Assembly (NCBI GenBank): GCA_002794785.1 | Contig: NBBA01000001.1 | Coordinates: 4,030,001 to 4,094,000 of the forward strand | From: Coniferiporia sulphurascens | Taxonomy: Eukaryota > Basidiomycota > Agaricomycetes > Hymenochaetales > Hymenochaetaceae | Direction of reading: 5' to 3' | Length of the DNA: 64,000 nucleotides | Part shown: positions 14,293-28,412 of the stretch, one piece after another | Numbering within the stretch: the first letter of the stretch is position 1 | Layout of the letters: each line of letters starts with the position of its first letter | The notes under the pieces: model-generated | Database searches by the model: none | Told to the model about the DNA's origin: nothing | What the model saw: the letters and a program-made list of their open reading frames with translations, nothing else | Made by a program: the position numbers and the translations under genes

Positions 14293-16861
14293 ATGCAATC
14301 TCTGCGAACACGGCGGCCCTCAGATGGGCGCCAGAAGGCTCCCAAGCCGCAGCAGAAGCTCTCGAAGGCACCCACAACAAAGCGTGCGCGCAGCACGCGC
14401 AAATCGCGCGTCGACGACAAGATTAAGAAGCGCATGAGCACGCGCTATGCGGACATCTCCGCACCAACGCTCACGGGCGACGGCGCAGTGCCCGCTGTAC
14501 CTGCGCTTCCAATTGGTGCGTACGGTGCGGGCGGAGTGCGTGCGGGCTATGACCATACTGGGTATGGCGGCTACTGGGCCGGCGGGGACGAGGAGGGCGT
14601 AAGGGACGAGAGGGAGGCGAGGGTAGATGTGCGCGAGGCAGACCTGAGAACGCTGGAGATGGAAGACTTCGATCCAGATGCATGTAAGCTCGTGCTGCAC
14701 CATTCATATTCAGTCCACCTTGTTCACGATAAATCGATGCCTGCAGTCCTGAAGGCGAAAATGGCTAATTCGACCGAGGCGGAGCTGATCGCGCTACAGG
14801 GCTCACTACAAGCCTACAAGAGTGATACGAATGCCGACCTGCAGCGAAATGTTTTTAAGAAGTATGGTTTGTTCTGATGGCATGTACGTTTCCTGACTGC
14901 TGATACCAACTTTACTCAAGCTACGCAGAGTTCATGACGATTTCAAAGGAGATTAGCACCCTAGAAAACGATATGCTCGAGCTCAAGGAAAGCCTTTCGG
15001 AGTGGAAAAGCATGCCGTCTTTATTACATATTGATGATACTGCCTCCGTCGCAGGTAATCAACAACTTTATTCAATGTCGTAACCCTGTGCTTATTCCGG
15101 CAGATCGGCGAAGGACTCAACGCTCTTCCGTTGCTGACCTCCGCGTCCTCTACGCGTCGCAGATGCAAACTCTACACTCTCAGATCGAGGGGTCGTCCAA
15201 ATTCGTACCGGCAACGGCGGGTCGACATATTGTGATCGAGATGGAGGGCATTTATAATCTCAATCCAGCGACATACAAAGTTGAACATGGCGTCAAGTTT
15301 GTCCTCCTAGATGACGCAGTACTTGTTGCGCGGATACGCGCGCGGAGAACGGCGGATCGACCGAATCTCGTTGCTGAACGGTGCTGGCCACTGAATGACA
15401 TACTCGTGCTGGACACGAAAGACACCGCAAGTGAGAATTCGTGAATGTTGTTGCAAAAATGACCAGCTAGTGACCTGCGCGAATAGCTATGACAAATGTC
15501 TTCAAGATCCGATACAATAAGGAAACGTACGTATACAGATGCGACCTTGGTGGCGACAAGAAAGTGTTGCTTGCACAATTCCGACAGGTTGCGGAAGAGC
15601 TGTCTGCAAGGAAACGAAAGGAGCGCGAAGGCGAGCATGAACGTCGGAAGAGTCTTTGGGTGGGAGGGGGTGGGGATGTACGTTATTATCTACGTTACAA
15701 TTTAATAAAGGTGACTTAGACCTTTTCTTTATATTCGCTCTTCAGCGTCGATCATTTGGGTTCGACATGGATGCCGCCGCCGCCGAGTGGATGAATGAAT
15801 TAGCGCTGCATGCTGGGGTTGGCGGTGCAAAGGAAAAGGCTGACAAGGACGCTCTATGGATCGGCGAGCTTACAGATGATTTGACCGTGGCCATTGCCCT
15901 TCGGGAGTGGGACAAAGCACTCACTTTGGTTGAAGAAGGTGATCGATAATAACTTCTCAGTCACATCCACCTGACTAAACGTAATTTACAAGGGGAAGCG
16001 AAGAAATCAACGGCGCCGTCTCTGGTGCCTAAACTGAAAGCCCTGCGGTCATCCCTAACATCATCTCTTCTACACGCTATCGCCGACCCCACTAATCGTA
16101 AGTCAACTGTGGTCGGCGTCGCTGGCTATCTCCTCCGCCTTCACTCCTCTCCTGCCGCGAGAAGTGCTTTTCTTAACTCACGTGCTATGCTCACGCGTAA
16201 ACGTGTGCGCATGATCCGGTTCGAAGGCAACGTTCGGATGTACATTTCCGACCTTGCGACGGTCGTGTTCACTGGTATTAAGCACACCGCAGATTGGTTT
16301 CTCGCAAGTTTTAAAGAAAACGATGCAACTTCTTGTAAGATACCTTTCGTCATCCTGATAGATAGCGTTTTGATAATTTGAACAGGTTTCGTTGAATGGG
16401 CGAAGGCACAGATTGATCTGTATGCTGAGATGTTCCGAAAACAGGTGTTTAGTTCAGACGTCGATGAGGAGACTGTCCGGGAGTGCGTAGAGACCTCGCA
16501 CATTCTGAATAAGAAGGCGAGTCGTCCGGAAGGCCCTTGGCGGGGTTGACGCTGAACCTGCGGTTTGTTTGAATAGCTCCTTCATGAGTTCGGTCTAGAT
16601 TTCCATTTCCTGTTAGATGAGCTGCTGGTGTCGAATCCCTCCGGCCCACCAGAAGCGGTATCTATCAGCATTTCAAGGTCAACGTCCTCCCAAGAGCCCA
16701 CTCCGACCGAACGGCAATTTGCTGAGGTTCCTCCCGACACACCGACCCCAAGGAATGCTACGCCGCGCCCTCCACGGGCGATGCGCGTTCCTGCGTCGCC
16801 GGCACCACCACCCAGGTCGCGAGACCGCCCTCCGAGTGTCTATCAAGGGGGGCGTTTCTGA
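14293..16861 (+). CDS. EXO84: Exocyst complex component Exo84
   Basis: Subunit of the exocyst, which tethers secretory vesicles at the plasma membrane. Nine exons: 14293-14683, 14747-14861, 14921-15054, 15104-15430, 15487-15659, 15746-15938, 15993-16334, 16386-16516, 16577-16861 (696 aa). The start MQSLRTRRPS is the usual Exo84 N-terminus and is preferred over an in-frame ATG at 14221. The VPS51/EXO84 helix reads FKNYAEFMTISKEISTLENDMLELKESLSEWK (residues about 165-200). A PH domain follows (VEHGVKFVLLDDAVLVAR...NVFKIRYNKETYVYR), then the helical C-terminal region (EEFGLDF-like LLHEFGLDFHFLLDELL). The tail is Pro/Arg/Ser-rich. The intron 16517-16576 has a GC donor (AAG|GCGAGT); no GT donor in the right phase exists there. 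Confidence 0.92.
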
Positions 16862-18533
16862 GGTTCCATTTCGAATCTGTATTTCTAGGGATTGTATAGT
16901 AGGTCGATAACGTTTTGTAAGTTATCAAATATTCGTGGTCTGCTGACTGAAATAAAGTCGCACTTGCCCGATTTCCGCAATGCTGTTCCCCTCTATTGCC
17001 CGCATGTCTGATGTCCAATTTTCTCGAGTCGTCGGGTATGTAATACGCCTTTGTTGCCGTGCGTGTTATCTATTTTAACGACAGATTCCAGACCTTGGGG
17101 AAGGTTCTGGTCCACCGTAGCTCGGGAAATGGGGGAGTGCTGGTACTATTTATGCCAAGAATATCTTCCGCTCTCGGAATCTATCCATTGCACCCGAACC
17201 CTGCACCATGCATCAGAGCCCAGACCCAAGAGGTTGACCTACGATGATGGGGAAAACTCCAAGTATGAAGAATGGGTCGCTGAAGCTTGAGAGTACTTAC
17301 ATATTACTCGCCCTTGACAACCTCAACGACCTCGGACATCATTATAAGCTCGTATCTTTTAATACCTTTAAAGGCAGTTCGCATTTGCCCTGGATAACGA
17401 CACTCTAGGGATACGTCTGAAGTCGACCAAGGTGAGTGTCTCGATGCTCGGTCTCGCCAGATTGGTAAGCTAACGTCCGCATCACCAATTCCCCGGAGGA
17501 AGTCCTTCGCAGGTGTCGGTGGTTTAAATTCGGAGGACTTCGGTGCATCCGGTGTTTGTGTATGTGCACATCGCAATGCGGTGATGTTGCGGTGATCACA
17601 TTGGTGTAGTAGCCCCTGACTCGTGAGTCTGGACGTCTGGACCATGGACTGGCCCATCATGAGCTGTGATCATTAGTCCTCTCAAGCTGAATTGTACCCT
17701 CACAGCTCATTGTACCACAACTTCGGCGGTGGAAATACAGTAAGGATAATCCTCAGATCTGTTTGTAGTGTTTAGCCGCATAGGGAGTTAAGGCAGCTAA
17801 TTTCCAATAACTGGCTGTTCAGGCTAAAAAGGGAACTGTCACATTCGAGAAGCAGCGGAGAGGTACCAAGTAGACGGCATATCATCTTGGGGTTAATTTG
17901 GACATTACGCTTGAGGTAGGCAGCCCGGAGTCCGCAAGTAGTGTCCCTCAATAATTCACGGGTTCGAGAACCAGAGCTAACCGGAATTTAGGGGGGTGAA
18001 GACGGACACTATATACAGACTGCAGCATGGGGCCGTATCTCGCGTTTGGGGCTGCAAGTCAGTATTCAAGCGTCTTAGCATCCTTAAGGAGCCAAATGAC
18101 TGAATGCAATTAAGGTATAACCAAGGGGGCCTGATTGGGTCGATCTTCGCTTCATGTCAAGCCCGAATGCCCTGGCTAGGTAAGTAAGCAATTTGCCAAT
18201 GCATTACCTGGTATTCTCGCCAGTTGGATACAAAATCCGAAGAATGGAAGCTGGGATGAAGATAACCCCGCCAAGAATCCGACTTATCGTAAGCCATAGC
18301 ACGTCCGTTCAATATATACCCGCGCCTCGTGTTAGAACTACACAACGCATTCCTGAAACATAAGCACTCGCGTGTTTCCCGTTTGTGATTGTTCATGTTG
18401 GCGGCGAACACTGCGGCTATTACAATGCGAGACCCCTAAGTTTCCGTGCTTCGGCTACTCGCGTACCACCTGACCATCCTGGAGACTGGGATAAATTCCT
18501 CCCCGATGACCTGACTCTTCTTCCGTCGCCATC
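16862..18533. other. 1.7 kb without a supported gene
   Basis: Short open frames exist at 17051-17290 (plus; ends in RPKRLTYDDGENSKYEEWVAEA) and 17304-17660 (minus), but neither has a family motif. A two-exon reading starting at 17007 ends after about 60 residues. Possibly a decayed gene or a non-coding transcript; I cannot support either. Confidence 0.4.
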
Positions 18534-19334
18534 ATGTCATCCGACCCTCCGCCAGCTGCTTATTATTACCAGAGCGTCTCGGACGGCGTTCAGCTTGATG
18601 CTGAACACTTCCATTATGGACGGATTCTCCCCTTCTCTGGCGAAGAATATGACATTCTCGTCAGGGAAACACTCCAACCTCACCTTCTCCCCACACAGTT
18701 GAGCTCCTATTCTGAGCTTAACGTGAACATTCAAGAGGACTATGGTAAAACCGTCGTGGTTGGCCCAAGCAACGCTTTTGGAGCGAACATCAATGCTCTG
18801 CCGTCATCGTCCAAGTCCACCGCTTTCAACACCGGGTTTGGGCTTTCTACGAGCCCGGAAGTTGCTCCCACTACAATTCCCAATGCAAAAGCGATGTACC
18901 CAATTCAAATTGATTCGGAGCTGGTGCAAAAGGTTGTCGCGCCCTATTCACCCGAGCCTAGAGGTGATGGACTGCCTGTGAGTCACAATTCCTTACTGTA
19001 TAGTTAGATACCTAATCAATACATCGGAAAAAGCGTGCACAGGGAAATGAAGCGGGGATCACACGAGAAGCAACATCGCCTACTTTAGTTAAAACGTCTA
19101 AATGCACATATTGCGGGAAGTTATTTGCGAGGAAGTATGACTGCCAACGTAAGCCCGTATATGACTCCATACGCTTTACTAAATCTCATCGTGCCTTTTT
19201 CATTATTTACAACAGGGCATGAGAGAATCCACACCGGCGAAATGAAATACCGCTGCGAGGTTTGCGGCACTGGCTTTACTCGTTCGGATTACATCAAGCG
19301 TCACCGTGGAACGGATACTTGTGAGCCTCTCTGA
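18534..19334 (+). CDS. Small C2H2 zinc-finger protein, putative transcription factor
   Basis: Three exons: 18534-18977, 19043-19148, 19216-19334 (222 aa). About 150 residues of Ser/Pro-rich, poorly conserved sequence precede two adjacent zinc fingers at the C-terminus. Finger 1 is C-x2-C-x12-H-x3-H (CTYCGKLFARKYDCQRHERIH) with the canonical HTGE linker. Finger 2 ends in Cys rather than His (CEVC...HRGTDTC), so it is C2HC. The exon 2/3 junction falls within finger 1. Presumably binds DNA in the nucleus; target and pathway are unknown. Confidence 0.78.
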
Positions 19335-19926
19335 GAGTTTAGTGAAGGCCGGCTATTATACGTCGCGGGTGGAGAAGAACTCGGCTGGTCCGTATTACTT
19401 CCTCAAGTCGCACTTTGGCCCGACTTACAGCCCTGTTTTTGTCAACAGTAACGCAACAAATCAGGAGGCATATGTATGCTACGTTAAAGAGAAGACCATA
19501 TACCACGTGGAACGAATGCACTCTGCCTCGACATGACTCTGTTCGACTAAAGAACAGTGATGTGGAAAGACCACTACTAACCGGACAATAATTATGCGAT
19601 TCACGCTTGGAAATTTGGGAAAATCTTCCTAGTCGGTTGCGTCCAGGAACATGTTGCCAGTGTTTATTTGCCACTTTATGTAAATGATACCCCACATGTC
19701 TACGTACTTATACAAATAACAAGACACAATCATACGAAATACCGGCGGCCCCATTTATCCGCTATTATGAGTATATACTTGTTTTGGTTCAAACTCCGCT
19801 AGCCATGTGGTCGGAAGACGCGACGCGATTCTGACTCATCAAATCACGTTAGTCACGTGCTTGATTTCGTGAGTTCCGTTTTCGAAGTTTTTAGAATCGT
19901 CCAGTCTCTGTAGACCACCACCAGCC
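19335..19926. other. Intergenic
   Basis: 3' region of the zinc-finger gene and promoter of NOP10. An open frame on minus (19339-19695) has no recognisable motif. Confidence 0.45.
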
Positions 19927-20245
19927 ATGCATTTGATGTACACGCTCGATGATGAAGGGAACCGAGTATACACTCTCAAGGTATCTATGATCCGGTTGTG
20001 TATGTAACATGGCTGATGCGGCTCAACCTTTGCAGAAAATAACGGACGAGGACAAAGTTACTAAGTCTGCGCATCCGGGTGCGTACCGCGGTCCTCGGAT
20101 AGTGGCTGAAAGTATACACTCATCTCGCAAATAATGCCGAATTACAGCACGCTTCTCTCCTGACGACAAATTCTCGCGACACCGTGTGACGATCAAGAAG
20201 CGGTACAACGTTCTCCTCACCCAGCTTCCGTCCAAACCCGTGTAA
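19927..20245 (+). CDS. NOP10: H/ACA snoRNP subunit Nop10
   Basis: Small core protein of H/ACA ribonucleoproteins, which pseudouridylate rRNA and snRNA in the nucleolus. Three exons: 19927-19980, 20036-20078, 20148-20245, giving 64 aa, the normal length of the family. The product begins [19 protein letters not shown] and continues [32 protein letters not shown], matching eukaryotic Nop10 along its whole length. No single exon is long enough to be noticed as an open frame. Assignment is firm. Confidence 0.95.
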
Positions 20246-20823
20246 ATTATGCGATCACGCCGGAGAATGCTCTCTTGCTTTCACATACCGAAACGCAACA
20301 TATCGGGGAACTGTGCGATGGATCGTCGAGCGCTGAGGAAGGGGGTTTCTGATGGTAGGATGTAGAAGGACAAGGGAAGACTGGAATTTACTGGGGTCGT
20401 GGGGATCGGTCATTACCCCCTCGTAAGCCGTTGTGGTTTTCCGAGGTGATTAAACGAGAAAAACATCTTTGGAAATGTTTCGTGTGTACACCGTTGTGTT
20501 TCTTTGCGCCCTTTATGTTTTACGCCCTTTGAATGTCACTGTTTTTTTAGAGATTGCAATCGACCCTGGTAACCTTTCCCATCGCATAACTTTATCAAGT
20601 ACAACTCTCCAATATACATACAAACCGTATGGTATCATGGCATAAAATTATTATAAGGTGGTCCATATATGTGCGTTGTTCTCCTATAATTATCACCAAG
20701 ATCTGCTAATCCATATTTGCGTGTAGAACCATTACAGTTAAGATTGTCCGTTCATGAAGTAAACTGGGTCGCGTTAAATAAGCGAATAGGCCGTTGCTTC
20801 GCGTGATGTTTCATCAAAATATC
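20246..20823. other. Intergenic between convergent genes
   Basis: AT-rich 3' regions of NOP10 (plus) and the unknown charged-protein gene (minus). No gene seen. Confidence 0.5.
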
Positions 20824-21588
20824 CTAGTACTTGCTCAGGACGACCTGGGCATAAGACGGTGTTCTTGGAACATTGGTAGCTGCATCGTCCTCGTCGCTAG
20901 ACCCAGAACTGCTGGAGCAGGATTCGACATGCTCCCAATCTTCAAAATCGGGTATAGCATTGCTGTTTCCGGAAGGTTCAAAATCGTCAAGAGCGACAAC
21001 GGGTCGTACGTGCGGGACCAGCTCGAAATCACCGGCTACGGCATAACGAGTCAGTGAACTGAACACTACGGAAGCGTATCACAAGTACTATGTACCTTTG
21101 TCCTTGCGCACTTTGGCGATGCTGATGAGATCCGCAAGACGCACAATAACTTCACGAGCGCCACTCTGGTTCTTGGGCGCTTTCTCATCTGTGCCACGGG
21201 CTGTTCTTGCCTTCGCCGCCTCCGCCACTTCATCACTGACGTTAACATCGATATTCGCCACACGCACGCGTGTCGAGACTTCTGTGCCACGCTTTGACTT
21301 CTGCTCACGCGCTTTACGGCGGTCCCCCTGGTGCTTTGCATGCTGACGTGCAACCTCGTACGCACGTCGCTCCTTCAAGCCGCCGACGTCAGGGGTGGGC
21401 GGGCTAGCGAACTGAGAAAGACTCGACGTCGGCGAAACCAAGTCGGACTCCATGCTTTGTGCTTTCGCCACTGTCTCCGACGGTTCGGGTACGTTGTGCA
21501 CGTTAGGTGGCGCGTGTTCGTGCGAATGAGTCCGCTTCATGTTCGCGGCCTGCGTGAAGACGGCGAAGAGAGCTGCTGAGTTAGACAT
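20824..21588 (-). CDS. Hypothetical charged protein
   Basis: Two exons on minus: 21588-21096 and 21035-20824 (234 aa, 60-bp intron). No family is recognised. The middle is very rich in Lys/Arg/Glu (KERRAYEVARQHAKHQGDRRKAREQKSKRG) and probably helical. The second exon is acidic and Ser-rich (CSSSSGSSDEDDAATN). The sequence VIVRLADLISIAKVRKDK could be a short amphipathic helix. There is no signal peptide or membrane segment. A nuclear or RNP-associated role is conceivable from composition alone. It is convergent with NOP10. Confidence 0.6.
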
Positions 21589-23784
<2,196 letters not shown>

Positions 23785-23864
23785 GGCGATGGCAGTAGTA
23801 AAAAGGATGGATGGATGACGATGGAGGTTGGTTGGAGAGGAAGATGATATTGGTTACGGCTCGT

Positions 23865-23872
23865 CTTTTATA
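23865..23872 (-). promoter_or_regulatory. TATA box of enolase
   Basis: TATAAAAG on the minus strand, 81 bp upstream of the enolase ATG. Confidence 0.6.
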
Positions 23873-24867
23873 GTATCGCCGATTATCTCCTCATGCGCAG
23901 GGTTAGGGGCGCCCTTTTCGAGTCGGTTTCGGCCACCGACTCAACACCGAATATGCTCGACGAACTCTCTTTCCATTTGAACTCCATCACTAGTCCTTTC
24001 GTTCGAACGTTTGTATCGGCCCGAAATTCGAACCTTTCCACATGCAAGACTCTTCGGCGAGCCGTGTTTATCCTGTACAAACTCTCGGCTATCGCAACTC
24101 TCATACTCCGTTAAAACTAAAGGCACTTTCGGCTTGAGGCTTACACTTATGTTACGATGGCCTTGAAGAAAACAAATTGCTCTTGGTTTCGGCCTTTGAC
24201 ATGCCGACCAACACGCTCGGATTTAAAAAATGAGCGTATAAGTCACGTGTCCACTCGTCATCATGATGGCGGGTCTCGTTTAGCTCAGCTCAATTGCACT
24301 CGAGCTGAGATTACCGCCATTTGAACAGGGTAGCATTATTTTCTACTCTATCGCCAGCATCGAAATACTTAAGGGAGCTACAGCTGCTGTATCAGTCGTC
24401 AACACTTGAAGACGGTATTATAAAAACAGTATGGCAACTCACGGCACCGGCGCGACGCCCCTGTGGTTCTCCAAGTCGTCCCCGTTCTCCGGCGCAAAGC
24501 GTATCTGTATGTCCAGTGTTTGTGTATCCGGCTTTCGTGCCGCGCGTGTTAATTACACACGTGACCGTGAGGCGCGATTCTCGATTCTCCTGGAACCCGA
24601 GGAAATCAAACTTGGAGTGATGGCTTGCGGACGGAGACGGGGACCCGGTTAAGGGATTCTACACGCCGAACAAGAAGGGTAACAAGAATAGATGAACAGC
24701 TTGGAGGACTTCTGTTGTTTCCAAGCTATGGACGATTACTACCTGGAACCTTTGGACTCACTTGTTCACCACCGGTACGTGCGTCCTAGCACCGACGAAG
24801 GCGGCTTTTGGCAGCCTACTTCGGATCGGACAGCCTCGTGTCTGCTTCACTGTGCTCGACCACCATC
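23873..24867. other. Intergenic, about 1 kb
   Basis: Enolase upstream region and promoter of xanthine dioxygenase copy 1. No convincing coding motif. No TATA box was seen close to the dioxygenase start. Confidence 0.45.
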
Positions 24868-26281
24868 ATGGCCATTGAAATTCTTCCGCTTCCTCTTCCG
24901 CCCTCCGTGGACCCGACCAGGTTCGGTTCGGAGTTTGGCAGAGAGGTCAGGGGGATCAGTCCGGGGCGACTCACCGAGGAACAATTCAAGGAAATTTCGA
25001 ATTTGCTATACAAGGTATATGGCCTGATATCGCACTCCAGTTGTGGAGTGTAGCTGAGAGATTTTCAGCACGGGGCCCTCCTGTTCAGAGGCACAGATTT
25101 GACACCAGAGCAGCAGTATGCACTAACCAAGGTGCGCAACCGTGGGTAAACGCGCATATATCCTCTGACCTCTTTCTCCCTTTAGGCATTTGACCCGTCC
25201 TGCGAGAACTATGGACACGGCAACAACAAGACTGGATCGGACACGAAATCAATCCTCCACTCCCTCTTCAAGACCATTCCGCGCGTACCTCAAGTCCAGC
25301 TTGTTGGAAACGGCACGATCTACAACCACGAAGGCGTCGTCGAGGCCAAGCTCAAGCATCCATCGCACGTTACCCACAAAACACAAATATCTTCTGAAGA
25401 TGCGGAGGCTGGCGCGACGCGCTATAATCGCTGGCACATGGATGCTGCACTGTACGACCTCTCCCCGCCAAAAGTTACGACGCTCTATAGTGTCCAGATC
25501 CCTGAGGGACCACCACAGGTCTGCCGCTACGACGACGGCACAGGCGACGAGCTTCTTGTCCCACTTGCCAGTACTACATTTGTCAGCGGCAAAACTATGT
25601 TCGAAATACTTCCCAAGGAGCTGAAGAGTATTGCCGTGCGGACAAACGTCAAATACGCCCCCCACCCATTCGTCTGGATGGCCTCTGCGGGCGCGTTGTC
25701 CACTAGCCTCGGAATGGAGACGGAAGGGCTCGAATCTCCTCTTGACAAGCTCCCGCCTTGGGAGGAGAGCAAGGTCAAGGTCTTCCCAATGGTTCGTTAT
25801 CCGCATTCTAAGGCGCACTTGATTTTCTAATGACGTCCGCTCCAGCTCTGGAAGAATCCAGTCACGGGAAACCTGCATTTTCAAGTCCACCCGTGCGCTG
25901 CGTTAGAACTTCTAATCTCCCCACTACCCGAGGGTGCTAACAGAGAAGGAGCTCTCTACGCGGACGGCGCCCATCTCAAGGATTTGAGAGTAGTCCGTGG
26001 GCTCTTGTACAAAATGCAGCGCCCCGGGATCGCACCGGCGCTGATATACCCACACGATTGGTAAGAGAGACCAGATTCTCTTAGGAACCATATAATCTCT
26101 CGTCTGACAAACTTTCGAAAGGCGACCAAAAGACCTTATCCTCTTTCATAATCGCGGTGTAATGCACAGTGCCGTTGGCACGCTGAAACCTGACCAGATT
26201 CGCTTGTATCACCGGTGTAACCTCGCAGCCTCAGACGATCCCGTCGGTCCAGACGCAAAGGACATCAGCAAATGGGCTTAA
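24868..26281 (+). CDS. xanA: Fe(II)/2-oxoglutarate-dependent xanthine dioxygenase, copy 1
   Basis: Hydroxylates xanthine to uric acid with 2-oxoglutarate and O2, replacing xanthine dehydrogenase in many fungi; cytosolic purine catabolism. Five exons: 24868-25014, 25069-25131, 25186-25791, 25846-26060, 26122-26281 (396 aa). It is a TauD-fold protein. The iron facial triad is visible as RWHMDAALYD (His-x-Asp) and the distal His in LFHNRGVMHS; the 2-oxoglutarate region follows. The N-terminal block PLPLPPSVDPTRFGSEFGREVRGISPG and FDPSCENYGHGNNKTG match the XanA subfamily rather than taurine dioxygenase. The paralogue at 44509 shares all intron positions. The last codons of this gene form the left end of the tandem duplication that continues to the right. 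Subfamily assignment rests on remembered motifs. Confidence 0.85.
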
Positions 26282-27999
26282 CACCTCTAGCGACCTGTAC
26301 ACAAAGTCAACAATATCGTCTCCACCATACAGTATATGTATCAACACAACATCAGAGCACATGAATAGGATTTACGTAAAGGCTTCCGAAGATGAATGAA
26401 AGATATACCCGCAAGTTGTATATGTATGTGTCTTTAACAACGTGCCAATATTATGCACAACAACATGGGGGCAGCAAATCCGTATCAATCTTACACTCGC
26501 ATAAGGAAGACGATACAAATACGGGAGCTTTCGATAAGAGACCTGCTGGAGAGCCTTACAGATGTTGCGGGGGAAATTCCGATAATTCATGTTCTGTCCG
26601 GATGCATACCGTTTTAAAGAACAGAGTAATTCCGCGATTATAGTGCTGGAAGGTATATTCAGATTTATCAGTACAGCATTTTAAATATCCTTGTATTTCT
26701 AATCCGTTAACATCTTCATGAGAGCAGAAATACCGTGCCTTCCAAGCCCATGCGGTGGGTAGCATACGAAAATCGGCTCTCCCTCTACCTCGAACTTCTT
26801 GCGAAATTCACGCTTGTTCCCGAGAAACGCGTGCTCGATACTACCGTAGGTTTTGCTGAGGAATTTGAAGCTGCTTGATGATATTTGCGCGTTGCCCGCG
26901 GTCTCCAGGGTAGGTGCAGGTGTCGGTCCAAATGTCAGGAAGTGTTCGCCTTTGTCGGCAAGCATGTGTATAGCACTTGAAATGAGCCACTCCGTGAGGT
27001 TCTTCGGCGCGGAGCGCACTTGAATGCTGTCTTTGATCGCCCAGCCTTCCGCAACTTGGGCAATAAAGAGAAATCCAACTATCTGTAATGCCGAATTAGT
27101 ACAGTCCTATCTATGTCTGTGTATATGCGCCTCACTTTCCCCTCAGCGTCCCGTGCGTAAAAATATCTGCGGTGCTCGGTATCACGCCACGGTTCAACGT
27201 TCGTTGTATGCACCTGCGTTCCCTTCCGGCCGGCCTTCCACGCCTTTATCACCTCATCAATTTCGCGCTTGATCTCATCGCTTGGTTCTCCATCCTCCAC
27301 AACGATTGTGCACCCGGCGCGCTGCGCCTTGCGAATATGCTTGCGCACCTCCTTGTTCTGCTCTGGGTTCGCCTTTGTCGGGTCGAGCGCATCGTCCTGA
27401 ATGCACATAACTGCGTGCCAACCACGGTCTTCGGCAAGCACGCGCTCAACTTCCCCTCCAACGCAGGCCCATATTGGTGAGTATTTTTCGGATTCTATCC
27501 AAGCCAGGAAGGAGTTGACAACGTCAGAAATTTGGGAGTGTTCGCAAAGAGGTGAACCCCATATGATGCAGAACGTGCGATCGGAGTCAGCGCTGGAGAG
27601 GGCATAGCCTATGGCAGCTCCGGTAGGAGGGTGGCGCCAGATAGAGAACTTGTCCTCTACCCATGTTGTATTCGACGAGTCGCCGTACTTTACGATGAGT
27701 TCCTCGAGCGACACCGAGGGCTTCTGGCTGTTGGCGTTGGACGACGCCGAGGCGCCGTTAGCTTGCGGATGAGCATATTCTTGGGGATGGGACATTATTG
27801 CAGGCGATTAAGGTGGTGTATCGTCTACATGTTTCTTTGATTTATACCGGAGTCGTAAGTACTGTGGATTAAAGCCATGCCGCCATGAAGTCATAAACGT
27901 GATGCTCTATGATGTCAACGTTTCGCTTAGTTATCACGTGCGTTTAGGATTTGCTGATCGGCGGGTGCATTATTACATCATTAATCGCTTGGCAGTTTA
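26251..27999. repeat. Tandem duplication, unit 1
   Basis: This ~1.75-kb unit runs from the last ten codons of xanthine dioxygenase copy 1 through the intact DUF2156 gene and its promoter. It is repeated directly after itself at 28001-30283. The junction sequence agacgcaaag occurs at both unit starts. Confidence 0.88.
26699..27795 (-). CDS. DUF2156-type (phosphatidylglycerol lysyltransferase C-terminal-like) transferase, intact copy
   Basis: Two exons on minus: 27795-27136 and 27082-26699 (347 aa, 53-bp intron). The fold is the double-GNAT DUF2156 domain, which in bacterial MprF and in fungal ergosteryl-amino-acid synthases moves an amino acid from aminoacyl-tRNA to a lipid. Visible are FSIWRHPPTGAAIGYALSS, FCIIWGSPLCEHSQISDVVNSFLAW, the RKHIRKAQRAGCTI helix, YFYARDAEGKIVGFLFIAQVAEGWAIKDSI and the C-terminal FGPTPAP block. 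The protein is a stand-alone domain without membrane segments and without an attached aminoacyl-tRNA synthetase domain. A role like ergosteryl-glycine synthase is possible, but the acceptor and amino acid cannot be read from the sequence. It is the left member of a tandem pair. Confidence 0.72.
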
Positions 28000-28412
28000 C
28001 AGACGCAAAGGACATCAACAAATGGGCTTAACACCTCTTAACGATTCGTTCACGAGTCGACAACATCGTCTCCACCATACAATATCCATATCAACACAAT
28101 CACATCAGAGTGGATGGATGGGATCTAGGTAAAGGCATACGAGGATGAATGAGGGATATACCGTACATGTATGTACTTTAACACCGCGTAATATTATTAA
28201 AAAAAGGGGAGCGGTAAATCAAAATCAATCTTCCACTTCCTTAAAGAAGACGATATAAATCTAGGGACTTTCGGTAAGAAACCAGCTAAGGTGCCTTGCA
28301 GATGTTGCGACGGATTTGGATAGTTCGTGTACCGTTTTTAATACAATGTAATTACAGTCATAGTACTGGAAGGTATATTCGGGTTTATCGATACAATATT
28401 TAAAAAATCATT

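Noticed and set aside
17007..17290. Two-exon gene starting MSDVQFSRVV
   Set aside because: Splice sites fit but the product stops after about 60 residues and resembles nothing; an overlapping frame ending KYEEWVAEA is equally unsupported.
17304..17660. Minus 118-aa frame
   Set aside because: No family motif and composition typical of chance frames.
24240..24330. tRNA-like sequence (gtttagctcagctcaattgc)
   Set aside because: Resembles an A-box/D-arm by eye but no acceptor stem or T-arm could be paired.
25249..25890. Minus 213-aa frame
   Set aside because: Antisense to xanthine dioxygenase exon 3; the same shadow appears at 45213-45728 over copy 2.
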